DNA of 64,000 nucleotides from CAZDWZ01 sp964509425 (GCA_964509425.1 CAZDWZ010000003.1:248001-312000); one strand, 5' to 3'. Counted from the stretch's first letter, positions 49,403 through 60,285 are shown. The notes: generated from the letters alone by a model not told the origin. A program made the numbers and translations.

Positions 49403-50542
49403 CTATTCAATCGTGTAACGAGGACGTGAAGAAAAGCCAGCCTTCTTTGAGCTTTCGGAAAGCTGAAGGAAAAGTCCGATTGCGAGAATGGCGAGCAGCA
49501 CTGCAAATCCAATTTTCCAAGCGCTGTATGGCCGGTCACCCCGGACGATCCCGTTTCTTCCGTTTACTGCGACTTGGTACACTTTGCCTTGAAAGCGGTA
49601 CGCCCCCGCCCAAATCGGAAGAAGAATGTGTTTGAAGGTGATTGCAGAATGAGCGGTACGTATATCGTGGATTCGTTGCTCATCTCCGCCGATTGCCGAT
49701 TCCACGTCTCGCCGGATCTCTGCTTCGATAACCATTTTCGCTTGCTCAAACGCCGGCTCGAGCAAAACGGAGTATCGTTCGGCCTTAAAACCGGAAAGAT
49801 ACGCGAGCTCATAAGGTTTTAGCTTATCCAGATCCCAGGGCCCGAGACCGAGCAAGTGGTTTCGCTTAAGAGCCATGCCGGCTGGAACGAGGACGTCATC
49901 AAACCATCGGTCGAGGATTCCCGATTCAGGGAACCAGCGAGTGTGTTTCGTTTGTACTGTTTGTTGTATTGCTTTGCCGTCGACGACTTTATGAACGACT
50001 TCAGAGGTATAATAATATTCGCCGCGTTCACCCTCATATTGCGACACCGTGATCGCATCGAACGTCCAGAACGGCAGATAAATTCCCTGAAGTGTGTCCT
50101 GCTCCGCGAATCGCTTGAGTTTGTTGGGAGCAAACCACAGGGATTCGATCCAACGTTTAACAACCGACTGCGCCTGATCAAAAGCGAGGAGCATTGGAAG
50201 CAGGGCTTCGGGTGCTACGAGCGGGTCGGGGGAGCGCTCGATGATCACCATCAGCGTTCCACAGAACGGACAGTCGCCGGTACCAGCCTCGGCCGGAAGT
50301 TCAAGGACCGCGTTACAGGATGGACACTCGAGTTCCTTCGCCGCGAAAGGCGCCAGGCTCAATCGATCGGGGTGAACCTTTAAGTAATGTTCGAACGAGT
50401 TCTCGCGAATTTCAGCCGCTGTTTCGGGAATCTTTTCTATCCGCCCGCAATACGGGCAGGTGAGCACTCCGCCCACGGGTTCGAACACGATATTCCCGTT
50501 GCATCCTAGGCACCGGAAGACACGCGGCTTTAGCTCTCCCAA
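49403..50542 (-). CDS. Double zinc-ribbon membrane-tethered protein
   Basis: 379 residues. Two rubredoxin-like ribbons open the protein: CLGCNGNIVFEPVGGVLTCPYCG and CPSCNAVLELPAEAGTGDCPFCG. A middle domain with PFWTFDAITVSQYEGERGEYYY and KHILLPIWAGAYRFQGKVYQVAVNGRNGIVRGDRPYSAWKI follows, then one membrane helix near residue 345-362. This layout is shared by a family often misannotated as PriA-like or TFIIB-like; its role is not established. The C-terminal beta domain faces the cytoplasm if the N-terminal ribbons do. Single gene. Confidence 0.82.
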   Translation of the reverse strand: MGELKPRVFRCLGCNGNIVFEPVGGVLTCPYCGRIEKIPETAAEIRENSFEHYLKVHPDRLSLAPFAAKELECPSCNAVLELPAEAGTGDCPFCGTLMVIIERSPDPLVAPEALLPMLLAFDQAQSVVKRWIESLWFAPNKLKRFAEQDTLQGIYLPFWTFDAITVSQYEGERGEYYYTSEVVHKVVDGKAIQQTVQTKHTRWFPESGILDRWFDDVLVPAGMALKRNHLLGLGPWDLDKLKPYELAYLSGFKAERYSVLLEPAFEQAKMVIEAEIRRDVESAIGGDEQRIHDIRTAHSAITFKHILLPIWAGAYRFQGKVYQVAVNGRNGIVRGDRPYSAWKIGFAVLLAILAIGLFLQLSESSKKAGFSSRPRYTIE

Positions 50543-50563
50543 CGCTCTCTCCCCCGACAGTGC

Positions 50564-51766
50564 CTAGAATCCGAGTCTCGCCCTTAGCTTCCCGACTCTT
50601 CCCATTTCGACAACCGGCTCCGCAACGAGGAGGTTTACTCGGCCAACCTCGACGTTCGCTCTATAGGCGACCAAAGAACCGCATCGGGTATTCACCGCCA
50701 CGGGAGCAGTCAGGTTGTTGCAGGCCTCAACCTTGGTGTTGACTTTTTGTTCATCACCGCTTCGAACAATGGTTTGGAGATCGCCCTCCGGCACCACCGG
50801 GACCATATCCCGGTCACCACCGCTGACGGGAACCATTTGCTCAAGCTTCTGACCCTTGGTCATGAGCTTGAGCGGCCGGTATTGGGCGAGACCCGTCGAG
50901 AGCAGTTTCGCCACTTCAGCATCACGGCCTTTTCGAGAATTACAGTCCATGGCAACCGCTACCATGCGGACTCCATTCCGGATTGCAGTCGCGGTAACGT
51001 TGAATCCGGCCTGGTTGTAGAAGCCAGTTTTCAGTCCGTCGCAACCCGGAAAAGTTTTCAAGAGGTGATTGTGGTTCGACATATGGAACTCACCACCCCT
51101 GAAATCTGCGTCGGTTTGTTTGGTGATCTCCAGAATTTGCGGAAAATTCTTGATTAGCTCCTTCGCCAGAATTCCCATATCTTTCGCAGAGACGAGGTCG
51201 GCTTGCTGATCCTGAGATGGGGGGAGCCCATGAGGTGAGGCGAAGGAAGCGTGTGTCATTCCTATGGCCTTTGCTTCCTCGTTCATCATTTCGACGAACC
51301 CCTGCGAGGTTCCCCCGATGTGTTCCGCGATTGCCGTGGCGCCGTCGTTCGCCGACTGGATCAAAACTGCCGCAAGGAGTTCCTGAAGGGTGAACTGTTC
51401 TCCCTGCTTGAGGTAGACCTGAGACCCCCCCACCTTCGACGCAAAGGCTGAAACAGTTATCATGTCGGATTCTTTGACAAAGCCTTCACGAAGCTTCTTC
51501 ATGACGACATACGCGAGCATCAATTTCGTCATCGAGGCCGGAGCCAAGGGCTCGTCCGCATTTACTTCCTGAATGATAACCCCGGAGTCGGGCTCCATCA
51601 GATAGAGGGCTTTGCACTCGGGACCTTCAGGCGCACGCGGCGCTACTTGCTTCTGTGCTCGAGGCTTTTTCTTGGTGACCGCCTCGGCGGCGGGAAGAAC
51701 AGCCGAGCTAAGAAGGCATAGCGCCACGAGAGGAACAAAAAATAATGCGTTATGGAAATACTTCAT
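50564..51766 (-). CDS. dacA: D-alanyl-D-alanine carboxypeptidase (PBP5/6 type)
   Basis: About 400 residues; trims the terminal D-Ala of peptidoglycan pentapeptides. A signal peptide ends near PAAEA, with a basic Lys-rich linker after it. The active-site triad is visible: SMTK (Ser78, Lys81), SAND (SxN) and KTGF. GLPPSQDQQADLVSAKDMGILAKELI and FNVTATAIRNGVRMVAVAMDC are normal for the family. A C-terminal beta domain follows. No obvious C-terminal amphipathic anchor can be seen. The ATG at 51766 is favoured over the frame opening nine codons earlier. Divergent from the A2M gene. Confidence 0.94.
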   Translation of the reverse strand: MKYFHNALFFVPLVALCLLSSAVLPAAEAVTKKKPRAQKQVAPRAPEGPECKALYLMEPDSGVIIQEVNADEPLAPASMTKLMLAYVVMKKLREGFVKESDMITVSAFASKVGGSQVYLKQGEQFTLQELLAAVLIQSANDGATAIAEHIGGTSQGFVEMMNEEAKAIGMTHASFASPHGLPPSQDQQADLVSAKDMGILAKELIKNFPQILEITKQTDADFRGGEFHMSNHNHLLKTFPGCDGLKTGFYNQAGFNVTATAIRNGVRMVAVAMDCNSRKGRDAEVAKLLSTGLAQYRPLKLMTKGQKLEQMVPVSGGDRDMVPVVPEGDLQTIVRSGDEQKVNTKVEACNNLTAPVAVNTRCGSLVAYRANVEVGRVNLLVAEPVVEMGRVGKLRARLGF

Positions 51767-52019
51767 GGTGTTTATCCAAAGTGAAAACTTCAAAAATTTC
51801 AGGACGCGGCACGGGAGTGAATCTCCTTCCCTTGGCCCTTCCTGGCAACGAGAATTTCAGAATTTCGGCCCTAAAAACTACTCTATGTTTCTCCGACGGT
51901 CATGCGGAAGACTTCTCCGGTGAAAAAACTGTGAAAAGAGAGGAATGCCTAAATTCCACCTGCTTTTTTCCCGTCCACAAGGTAACCTCACGCGGCAATT
52001 TGAGCTTATCGGAGAAATC

Positions 52020-55000
52020 ATGAACCACCGTCCATCGACACGGTTTTCAGCTACACAATTTCCAGTCCCTCAGTTCACCGCGCTGTCTCTGTTCATCCTG
52101 GGATGTCTTCTCTACTTATTTACCCTCTCACCTGCCGCCGCACAAGAAATCGACAAGAACGATTCTCCGGTTACCGGCCGCCTTCCGGATGCAATGACCC
52201 TCTCGATCCACCGGAAGCTCTATGGAAGCACAGCGCATCCAGCGTTCAATCAGCGCTGGAGCATTCTCTTTTGCGTCGAAGGCTACGACACGAGGGGCGA
52301 CTATTTCTGCAGGCAGCCGGATCGAAAGCTGAAAATGCGCGGGAAGCGGCAGCGGCAGGGGATAACCATCTCTCCTCCGATAGAGGGGGAATGGCGGTGG
52401 GTGACGGACTATCAGCTTTCATTCCGTCCGAAAAATCCATGGGTCACGGCGCAGACGTACAAAGTCACCGTCGATCGACATCTCTATTCGAAAGAAATTT
52501 TCATAAACACCCCGGAGGTTTCTTTTACTACAGCTCAGCTTACCGCCCATATCGAGTCGATGACCTATTTCCAGGATCCCAGCGACTTCGAGAAGAAAGG
52601 CGTGACCACCGAGATTATCTTCAATTCTCCCGTGGATGAAGCGTCGGTGAAATCACATCTACAATTTTCCATGGAAGCGCCTGCGGACAAGCCGGCAGAA
52701 GGGAAACGGCTCGCGGCCGGCCAATCCGACCTGCCGTTCGACATCAAGCTCGATGCTCGGAAGATGCGTGCGACGGTCTCACTTGCGTTAAAAACCCTTC
52801 CCTCGAAGGAGCAGTTTCTCGTCGCAAACCTAAAGAACGGAGTCTTGGCGATAGCCGGAGGCGACTTGCGCTCGCCAGAAAATCCGAAGACGGAGAAGCG
52901 GCAGGAGCGCGTTCTCCTGCCGAGTGTTGGAAGCTACGCCAAGGTGTCGAATGTTGATGCGAGAATTGTAAAAAATACGAACTTCGAGCCTGAGCAGGTC
53001 ATCGCGATCGAGACCAATGTTCCCATTCCTCAAGACGAGCTCAAAAAGCAGCTGAGCGTCAAATTACTTCCGAGAGATAAGCCGGCAGCGACGGCGCTTG
53101 AAGTCGCAAAGAAAAATCACCGATGGGAAGCCGCCGCCGAGGTGACTGACGAAGTGCGGAAGTCCGCCACGCCGATTGAATTTGCTTTGAATCCGGTCGA
53201 GAGCGATAAATCGACGCTGTTTAGTGCCAAGATCAACGCAGAGCCGGGGCGTTGGGCTCTTCTACGCTTGGCGAAGGGCACCAAATGCCGGGGCGGCTAC
53301 GTGCTCGGCGAAGATTACGACACGACTTTTCAGATTCCAGAGTACGGAAATGAGGCGCGCCTGTTGTCGGACGGCGCGTTACTTCCCCTGACCGGCGAGA
53401 AGAAGGTCTCCGTGTACGCTCTCGGCGTCGAAAAGCTCGAGTTCGAAGTCGGCCGAGTTCTCACCTCGAATCTCAATCATCTGATCAGTCAGACCTCCGG
53501 ATCGTTTTCGAAACCGAGTTTCGACAATTGGAAGTTTAGCGAGAACAACGTCATTCGGCGCGAAGTTGAATCGCAGGCGCTCGCCGCTGCACCACCGAAT
53601 AAGCCGCAGTTTACCGTCTTCGATTTCAGCAAATATCTGAAGGCAGAGCCGGATGCGCGCGGACTTTTCTTTCTTTCAATCCTCGGAAAGAAGATGAGAG
53701 ACGGAAAAGAGGTGGTGATGGCTTCTGATAAGAGGTTCATCCTCATTACCGACGTCGGCTTCTACGTGAAGTCCGCGCGAGACGGCTCGAGTGAGGTCTT
53801 TGCGCAATCAGTACAGAAAGGTACGCCCGTCGGAGACGCGACGGTTGAGGTTCTTGGCTTGAATGGAATTCCCATCTTCAGTTCCAAGACGGATGCGAGC
53901 GGAAGGGCGAGCGTTCCCGATTTGAAGGCGATGCAACGTGAAAGGGCGCCGGTCGCATACGTAATTCGGTCGGGAGAAGATCTCACCTTTATGCCCTATC
54001 AGCGGAGTGAGCGAGAACTGAATTACTCTCGATTTGAAACCGGCGGTCAGTCTGCGGTCGAAGACGGACTTCGCGCTTACATGTTCTCCGACAGAGGAAT
54101 ATACCGGCCGGGTGATCAGGTAAACCTCGGGATGATCGTGAAACAAGGCGATTGGGCGAAGAGTTTGGAAGGCCTGCCGCTCCATATCTCCGTCAACAAT
54201 CCGCGAGGCCAAAGAATCGAGAAGAAAATTCTCAAGCTGAATTCCTTCGGCTTCCTTGATTATTCATTCAGCACGAAAGACACTTCTCCAACTGGTGTTT
54301 ACCAAGTCAGCCTTTCACTTGCCGAGAACGAGACAGCGACGACCCATCTGACGGATGCGTCCGTCCGGATCGAAGAGTTCCTACCCGATACGATGAAGAT
54401 TACTTCCGCATTCAATAAGGGCGCTGGACGAGGCTGGGTCACCCCCGATCAATTAAAGGCCGAGGTGACGTTGATGCATCTGTATGGTGCGCCCGCGGTC
54501 GATCATCGTGTTCATGCGAACATCAACATCAATCCGGGGAACTTCTCGTTTGGCGGTGATTTCAAGGACTATTCGTTCTTTGATCCGAAACAGACAGAGC
54601 ACAACTACGATCAAGATCTTGGGAATCAGAATACGAACGATCAAGGAAAAACGTCGTTCGACATCAATTTGTCCTCATACGGCGATTCAACATACCGATT
54701 GACGTTTTACGCTGAAGGTTTTGCCGCCGGCTCAGGACGCAGTGTTCGAACCGCAAAAACAGTTCTTGTTTCATCGCTGCCCTATGTCATCGGTCTTAAA
54801 GCGGAAGGGAACCTGTCGTATATTAATAAAGACACGACAGCCGCCGTGCAGCTGATCGCACTCAGTCCAGACCTCCTCCCGAGAAAAGCTGAGGGGCTCA
54901 CTGCAGAGCTCTCGAAGATAAACTATGTCTCGACACTCGTGAGGAACGAGTACGGATCATATGTCTACCGTTCGATCCCTCAAGAGAAAAAGGTGTCGAC

Positions 55001-57914
55001 CAAATCAGTCACTATTCCCGAAGCCGGTCTGCGACTTCCGCTGGAGTCAAACGAACCCGGGGATTTCGTTCTCACCTTGGTCGACGAGAAGGGTTTGAAG
55101 CGAAGTAAAGTTCAATACACCGTCGTTGGTGTTGCGAACCTGCTTGGGCACGAGCGAAAAGAGGCGGTTATCTCAGCGAAGCTGAACAAGCCCAAGTACG
55201 TGCCGGGCGAAGAAGTTGAAATAAACGTGGTCGCGCCGTATGCCGGAGCAGGTCTTATCACGCTCGAAACTGAGCGAGTTCTGGCTCACCAGTGGTTCCG
55301 CTCTCAGACCGAGAGCTCGGTCCAAAAGATTAAGCTTCCAGATGATTTCACCGGGAAAGGCTATCTGAACGTTCAGTTCGTGCGAGACTTGGCTTCCAAG
55401 CAAGTGTTTACCGAGCCCCTCGCGTACACCGTCGTGCCTCTCTTTGTGAGCACGGACGCACGCGACAGCAAGATTCAGCTTACGGTTCCAGAGTTGATTC
55501 AGCCCGGTGAGGTTCTCACCATGAAGTACAAAACCAAAGAGAAGGGAAAGATCGTTGTTTTTGCGGTGGACGAAGGCATACTGCAATATGCGCGATATGT
55601 TTCGCCGGATCCGCTGAATTCATTGTTAAACACGCGAGCGTTGCAGGTTCAGACACATCAGATCTTCGATCTTCTCCTGCCGGAATTCTCCTTGTTGCAG
55701 CAGCTCGCCGCGACGGGTGGAGACGGTGCGCTGGCGGACGGGAAGAATCTTAATCCGTTCAAGCGGAAAACGCTTCCACCTGTCGCCTATTGGTCCGGTA
55801 TTATCGACGCCGACGTCGGAGAACACGAAGCGGTTTACCATGTGCCGGATTACTTCAACGGTTCTATCCGTGTGTTGGCGGTCGCAGTCACGACGGCAAG
55901 CATCGGCGCCGCTGAAACAAAAGTGCCGGTGAAGGGAGATCTGATCGTCTCGCCCAATGCTCCGACGTTCGTTGCTCCGGGAGACGAATTTGAAGTTGGA
56001 GTGCAGGTTACCAACAACATTCAAAAACCAGGGGCCGGGCAAGGAGAGATCGAATTCAGTGCAACTCCGTCAGAACATCTGGAAGTGCTCACCAACGCGA
56101 GCACAAAGCTTACGATCGCCCAGGGGAGAGACACCACCGTGAACGTTCGCGTTCGAGCAAAGGACGCACCCGGAGGTGCTTCGCTCCTCTTCGTCGCAAA
56201 ATCGGGCAGCAGCGAGGCAAAATATGAAGCGACGCTGAGCGTTCGGCCGCCGGTTCCCAGCATGACCGTGCTGAACAGCGGATATGTCGAGAAAGGTGAC
56301 AAAACAGTGGAGCAGGATCGGCAGCTTTATCAGCAGTTCAGTGAGCTGGGTGCGACCGTATCCACGTTACCGGTCAGTCTCATCCCAGGTCTGCAAGACT
56401 ATCTTATGAAATATCCGTATGGGTGCACCGAGCAGCTTGTCAGCCGCGTTTTCCCGTCTGTTGTGCTCTATGGGGAAAAGGAGCTTCTCAATAAAGACAA
56501 GGCGATTGCCGAAACGCTCTCGCAGGTACTGAGTCAGCTTCGAGAACGGCAGCGCTCTGATGGTGGCCTTGGAATGTGGTGGAGATCCGAGGAGACTTCG
56601 GATTTCATAACTGCCTATGCCCTCCATTTCCTGCTCGTGGCGAAATCAAAGAACCTTCCAGTTCCAAACGATATGATTCAAGAGCTTTCGAATTACTTAC
56701 GGAACGTCGTGAACCAAAGTGTGAGCTCGCTCACGGAGGCGCGTCATCATGCGTATGGCATTTATGTGCTGACGAAAGGCGGGATGGTGACCTCGAACTA
56801 CATCCCTTACATCCTCCAGTATCTGGAGGAGAACCATAAGGACACGTGGAAGCAGGATATCTCCGCAATGTATCTTGCTTCGACCTACAAGCTCCTTCAG
56901 CTGAATGGCGATGCAACCAAGCTCTTCAAGGAGTTTGCGGCGGGCGAGCCGGTCTATTGGCGGAATCATCCGCGATACACTGACGATTCGAGTGATACGT
57001 TCTATGACAGCCTCATTCGCTACTCGATGTATCTGAACCTTGTCTCGGAACATTTCCCAGAAACGATTAAGGATCTCGACCGAAACATCCTCTTCCGCGT
57101 CGCTAATTTTGTTGGAGAGGGGAGTTATAACACGACGTCATCGTCATTCGCAGTGCTCGCCTTGACGAATTACGCGAAAGCCTCCACCGCACAAGTCAAG
57201 GGAACGGTGAACATCGCGGCGAGTGAGGGAGGAAGTGCGAGCTTTCAGCCGCTGGTACTCGTGGGAGAACTGCTGAAGCAAGGGACGCTCGCTCCCTCGA
57301 CAAAACTCGTTCAATTCTCAGGCGGGGGAAGTACGGGTCTTTTTTACCAGATCTCGACTACTGGATTTGACAAGACGCTTCCAAAATCAATCGTCGAACA
57401 AGGTGTGGAGGTCTCTCGCCGGTTCCTTGACGACCAAAAGCAGGCAGTGAAGCAAGTGAAGATCGGGGACACCGTGGAAGTAGAAGTGAAGCTTATGTCT
57501 CAAGGCGACGCGGCAAAGGAAAACATGGTGCTCGTTGATCTGTTGCCCGGTGGATTCGAAGTGGTGCCGGAGTCGATCAAGCCGGTTGCTGCTGCCGCGG
57601 AAGAAGGCTCCGAAGGAGAAGGTGAGGAAGGCGACGACGGTGCCGGCGCCGAGACGGCGTCGGAAGCAGATGGTGAGTCGGAAGGCTCCGAGGAAGACGG
57701 CACTCCATGGGAGACTCAAGCGAATGATGTTCGAGAAGATCGTGTTCTGGTCTTCGGTTCCGTTCCCACCGACGAAGTGTTGTATCGCTACAAGATTAAG
57801 GCCGTGAATACCGGAACCTACGTGGTGCCTCCAGCATATCTTGAATCAATGTATGACAGGAGCGTTAAGGCGCGCGGACTTCCCGAGCAGTTTACGGTAA
57901 CTCCGGCTCAGTAA
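52020..57914 (+). CDS. Alpha-2-macroglobulin family protein
   Basis: 1964 residues, exported by a signal peptide cleaved near PAAA/QE; no lipobox. The large multidomain inhibitor traps proteases in a bait region. The thioester motif is present (YPYGCTEQ, Cys1469 and Gln1472), in the helical TED domain. MG-type beta domains precede it. Near the C terminus (about residues 1858-1900) an acidic disordered insert rich in Glu, Gly and Asp interrupts the receptor-binding-like domain. The ATG has GGAG upstream. pbpC begins one base after the stop, the classical bacterial A2M-pbpC operon, so it probably protects the periplasm or cell wall. Confidence 0.95.
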   Translation: MNHRPSTRFSATQFPVPQFTALSLFILGCLLYLFTLSPAAAQEIDKNDSPVTGRLPDAMTLSIHRKLYGSTAHPAFNQRWSILFCVEGYDTRGDYFCRQPDRKLKMRGKRQRQGITISPPIEGEWRWVTDYQLSFRPKNPWVTAQTYKVTVDRHLYSKEIFINTPEVSFTTAQLTAHIESMTYFQDPSDFEKKGVTTEIIFNSPVDEASVKSHLQFSMEAPADKPAEGKRLAAGQSDLPFDIKLDARKMRATVSLALKTLPSKEQFLVANLKNGVLAIAGGDLRSPENPKTEKRQERVLLPSVGSYAKVSNVDARIVKNTNFEPEQVIAIETNVPIPQDELKKQLSVKLLPRDKPAATALEVAKKNHRWEAAAEVTDEVRKSATPIEFALNPVESDKSTLFSAKINAEPGRWALLRLAKGTKCRGGYVLGEDYDTTFQIPEYGNEARLLSDGALLPLTGEKKVSVYALGVEKLEFEVGRVLTSNLNHLISQTSGSFSKPSFDNWKFSENNVIRREVESQALAAAPPNKPQFTVFDFSKYLKAEPDARGLFFLSILGKKMRDGKEVVMASDKRFILITDVGFYVKSARDGSSEVFAQSVQKGTPVGDATVEVLGLNGIPIFSSKTDASGRASVPDLKAMQRERAPVAYVIRSGEDLTFMPYQRSERELNYSRFETGGQSAVEDGLRAYMFSDRGIYRPGDQVNLGMIVKQGDWAKSLEGLPLHISVNNPRGQRIEKKILKLNSFGFLDYSFSTKDTSPTGVYQVSLSLAENETATTHLTDASVRIEEFLPDTMKITSAFNKGAGRGWVTPDQLKAEVTLMHLYGAPAVDHRVHANININPGNFSFGGDFKDYSFFDPKQTEHNYDQDLGNQNTNDQGKTSFDINLSSYGDSTYRLTFYAEGFAAGSGRSVRTAKTVLVSSLPYVIGLKAEGNLSYINKDTTAAVQLIALSPDLLPRKAEGLTAELSKINYVSTLVRNEYGSYVYRSIPQEKKVSTKSVTIPEAGLRLPLESNEPGDFVLTLVDEKGLKRSKVQYTVVGVANLLGHERKEAVISAKLNKPKYVPGEEVEINVVAPYAGAGLITLETERVLAHQWFRSQTESSVQKIKLPDDFTGKGYLNVQFVRDLASKQVFTEPLAYTVVPLFVSTDARDSKIQLTVPELIQPGEVLTMKYKTKEKGKIVVFAVDEGILQYARYVSPDPLNSLLNTRALQVQTHQIFDLLLPEFSLLQQLAATGGDGALADGKNLNPFKRKTLPPVAYWSGIIDADVGEHEAVYHVPDYFNGSIRVLAVAVTTASIGAAETKVPVKGDLIVSPNAPTFVAPGDEFEVGVQVTNNIQKPGAGQGEIEFSATPSEHLEVLTNASTKLTIAQGRDTTVNVRVRAKDAPGGASLLFVAKSGSSEAKYEATLSVRPPVPSMTVLNSGYVEKGDKTVEQDRQLYQQFSELGATVSTLPVSLIPGLQDYLMKYPYGCTEQLVSRVFPSVVLYGEKELLNKDKAIAETLSQVLSQLRERQRSDGGLGMWWRSEETSDFITAYALHFLLVAKSKNLPVPNDMIQELSNYLRNVVNQSVSSLTEARHHAYGIYVLTKGGMVTSNYIPYILQYLEENHKDTWKQDISAMYLASTYKLLQLNGDATKLFKEFAAGEPVYWRNHPRYTDDSSDTFYDSLIRYSMYLNLVSEHFPETIKDLDRNILFRVANFVGEGSYNTTSSSFAVLALTNYAKASTAQVKGTVNIAASEGGSASFQPLVLVGELLKQGTLAPSTKLVQFSGGGSTGLFYQISTTGFDKTLPKSIVEQGVEVSRRFLDDQKQAVKQVKIGDTVEVEVKLMSQGDAAKENMVLVDLLPGGFEVVPESIKPVAAAAEEGSEGEGEEGDDGAGAETASEADGESEGSEEDGTPWETQANDVREDRVLVFGSVPTDEVLYRYKIKAVNTGTYVVPPAYLESMYDRSVKARGLPEQFTVTPAQ

Positions 57915-57915
57915 A

Positions 57916-60243
57916 GTGTTGAAGATTGTTCGAGAGAATCTGCGTCTCCATTGGAGGAAAATTCTTGCTGGAGGGTTCGCCGCCGGCCTTCTCTTTCTCC
58001 TCCATAAGCCCGGCTTGTTGGAGAGTTATTCCTTTTCCCGAACCGTTACGGATCGGAACGGCGAAGTCCTGCGCGTAACGACTTCTGCTGACGAAAAATA
58101 CCGGGTGTTTACCAAGCTCGAAGATTTTTCGTCAGTATTCGTTGATGCCGTGCTTCTCAAGGAGGATAAACACTTCTTCAAACACCCCGGCGTGAACCCC
58201 TGGTCGGTTATCCGAGCGGCTGGAGCCAGCTATTTCACTGCTGGGACAAGAGTCGGCGCGTCCACCATCACCATGCAGCTTGCCCGTCTGAGATTTGGTC
58301 TTAGGACGAGATCGATACCGGGAAAGCTGTGGCAAATGTTTCGGGCGATTCAACTCGAGCTACACTATTCGAAGCGAGAAATTCTCGAAGCGTATCTAAA
58401 CCTGGCTCCGTATGGGTATAACGTCGAAGGAGCCGGAGCGGCGAGCCTCATCTTTTTCCACAAAGACGCGAGCAAGCTCACTCTGCCGGAGTCGATATCC
58501 CTCGCAGTGCTTCCGCAGAATCCGTCTCGACGCCGCTTCGCGAATGGATTGGGAGCGAGTGAGTCACTTCTTCTCGCGCAAAAGCGGCTCTTTGCGGAAT
58601 GGCTTCAAGCTCATCCCAGCGACGAAAAATTCGCAGGTCTTGTAAGTCTTCCCGTTTCGACATTCGGGAGAGAAGACCTTCGATTCGCCGTGCCTCATTT
58701 AACTAGCCGCTTACTTCGCGAGCGGCCCTCGGAACTCCGCATCCGGACGACCATCGATCTTGAGATGCAGGCAGCGGTCGAAGGTGTTTTACGTCGCACA
58801 CTCCAGTCGATGCGAAACATTGGTGTGATGAACGCGTCCGCAATGCTGCTCGATGCTCCTTCGATGGAGGTGCTCGCGAGCGTTGGGTCGGTGAATTTTT
58901 TTGACCCACTGATCAGCGGACAGGTCGACGGCACTCGGATGAAGCGGTCTCCGGGCTCGGCCCTAAAGCCATTCATCTATGCGCTTGCTTTTGAACAGGG
59001 GCTCATTCACCCGTACTCCATGCTCGCGGATACGCCGGTCAGCTACGGTGCGTATGACCCGGAAAACTTCGATCGGAAGTTCCTGGGGCCAGTGACGGCA
59101 AAAGATGCGTTGCGCCTCAGCCGGAACGTTCCTGCGATGCGGATTGCGACACAGCTTAAAGGTCCGACATTCTACGAGTTTCTCACTCGCGCGGATATCT
59201 CGAAGCTTCGTGAAGAATCCGAATATGGGCTCTCGCTGATTTTGGGAGGCGTGGAAGTATCGATGCGCGAGCTCATTGAGCTCTACGCCATGCTTGCGAA
59301 TGGAGGTCTGAAACGTCCGGCGCAATTTGTGTTGGACGAGTCACAACCCGGAGAGGCGACACAGTTGCTGAGTCCGGAGGCCAGCTTCCTGACGCTCGAA
59401 GCGCTAAAATCTACACCGCGTCCCGAGATCAGAGTCGGCGGACCGGAAGTCTACTGGAAGACCGGCACCTCGAACGGGTATCGCGATGCTTGGACGGCGG
59501 GAGTATTCGGGCGATACGTTCTTGTCGTTTGGATCGGTGATTTCACCGGCGCGAGTAATCCAGCCTATGTCGGAATTCAAACCGCCGCGCCTTTATTTTT
59601 TTCCATCGTGCACGCGATCTCGAGTGGAGCAAAAGAGGATCTAGTCGAAAAATTGAGAATTTCATCGAAGGTGAAACGGGTCGACGTGTGTGCTCCAACG
59701 GGAGATCTTTATGATGAGCTTTGCCCCATCAAAGTGAAATCGTGGTTCATTCCCGGAGTTTCGCCGATAACGAAACAAGACGTCTATCGCCGGGTGCTCA
59801 TTAATAAAGATTCGGGGCTTCGAGCTTGTCGGTTCGAGGAAGGTGTTACCGAGTGGAAAGTATTCGAATTCTGGAGAAGCGACCTTCATGAAGCGTTTGT
59901 TCGCACCGGTATCCGGAAACCGGAAATTCCGGGGGCGGAACCCGAGTGCGAGTCTTCAGATGAAGAATTTTCGTCTCATCCGCCGAGGATAACATCGCCG
60001 CAATCGAGTATTCAGTATCAACTCCGACTCTCGGGCGGGGAACATGAGAGAATTCCTTTCTTAGCCGTTGCGGATGCCGACGTGAAGTCGCTCCACTGGT
60101 TTCTCGGCAAGAAATACCTAGGACAGACATCGGCGCACGAGCCGCTTCAGTGGGTACCGGTCCCCGGCACTCACATCGTCCGAGTAGTAGACGATCACGG
60201 ACGAGCCGATTCGGCGAAGATAGACGTCGGCTTAGTACCGTAA
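57916..60243 (+). CDS. pbpC: Penicillin-binding protein 1C
   Basis: 775 residues; transglycosylase and transpeptidase of peptidoglycan. A single membrane anchor lies at about residues 16-32. The glycosyltransferase block is LKEDKHFFKHPGVN with the catalytic Glu near 82, followed by TMQLARL and the AYLNLAPYG pattern. The transpeptidase has SPGSALKP (Ser about 345), SRNVPA (SxN), and KTGTSNG near 515. A C-terminal BiPBP_C-like domain (about 690-775) ends the protein. Start is GTG, one base after the A2M stop. PbpC and A2M are thought to act together, repairing peptidoglycan where a breach lets proteases in. Confidence 0.96.
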   Translation: MLKIVRENLRLHWRKILAGGFAAGLLFLLHKPGLLESYSFSRTVTDRNGEVLRVTTSADEKYRVFTKLEDFSSVFVDAVLLKEDKHFFKHPGVNPWSVIRAAGASYFTAGTRVGASTITMQLARLRFGLRTRSIPGKLWQMFRAIQLELHYSKREILEAYLNLAPYGYNVEGAGAASLIFFHKDASKLTLPESISLAVLPQNPSRRRFANGLGASESLLLAQKRLFAEWLQAHPSDEKFAGLVSLPVSTFGREDLRFAVPHLTSRLLRERPSELRIRTTIDLEMQAAVEGVLRRTLQSMRNIGVMNASAMLLDAPSMEVLASVGSVNFFDPLISGQVDGTRMKRSPGSALKPFIYALAFEQGLIHPYSMLADTPVSYGAYDPENFDRKFLGPVTAKDALRLSRNVPAMRIATQLKGPTFYEFLTRADISKLREESEYGLSLILGGVEVSMRELIELYAMLANGGLKRPAQFVLDESQPGEATQLLSPEASFLTLEALKSTPRPEIRVGGPEVYWKTGTSNGYRDAWTAGVFGRYVLVVWIGDFTGASNPAYVGIQTAAPLFFSIVHAISSGAKEDLVEKLRISSKVKRVDVCAPTGDLYDELCPIKVKSWFIPGVSPITKQDVYRRVLINKDSGLRACRFEEGVTEWKVFEFWRSDLHEAFVRTGIRKPEIPGAEPECESSDEEFSSHPPRITSPQSSIQYQLRLSGGEHERIPFLAVADADVKSLHWFLGKKYLGQTSAHEPLQWVPVPGTHIVRVVDDHGRADSAKIDVGLVP

Positions 60244-60285
60244 AATCGAGAACGAAATAGAACTCCGATGAACTCAGTATTGCGG

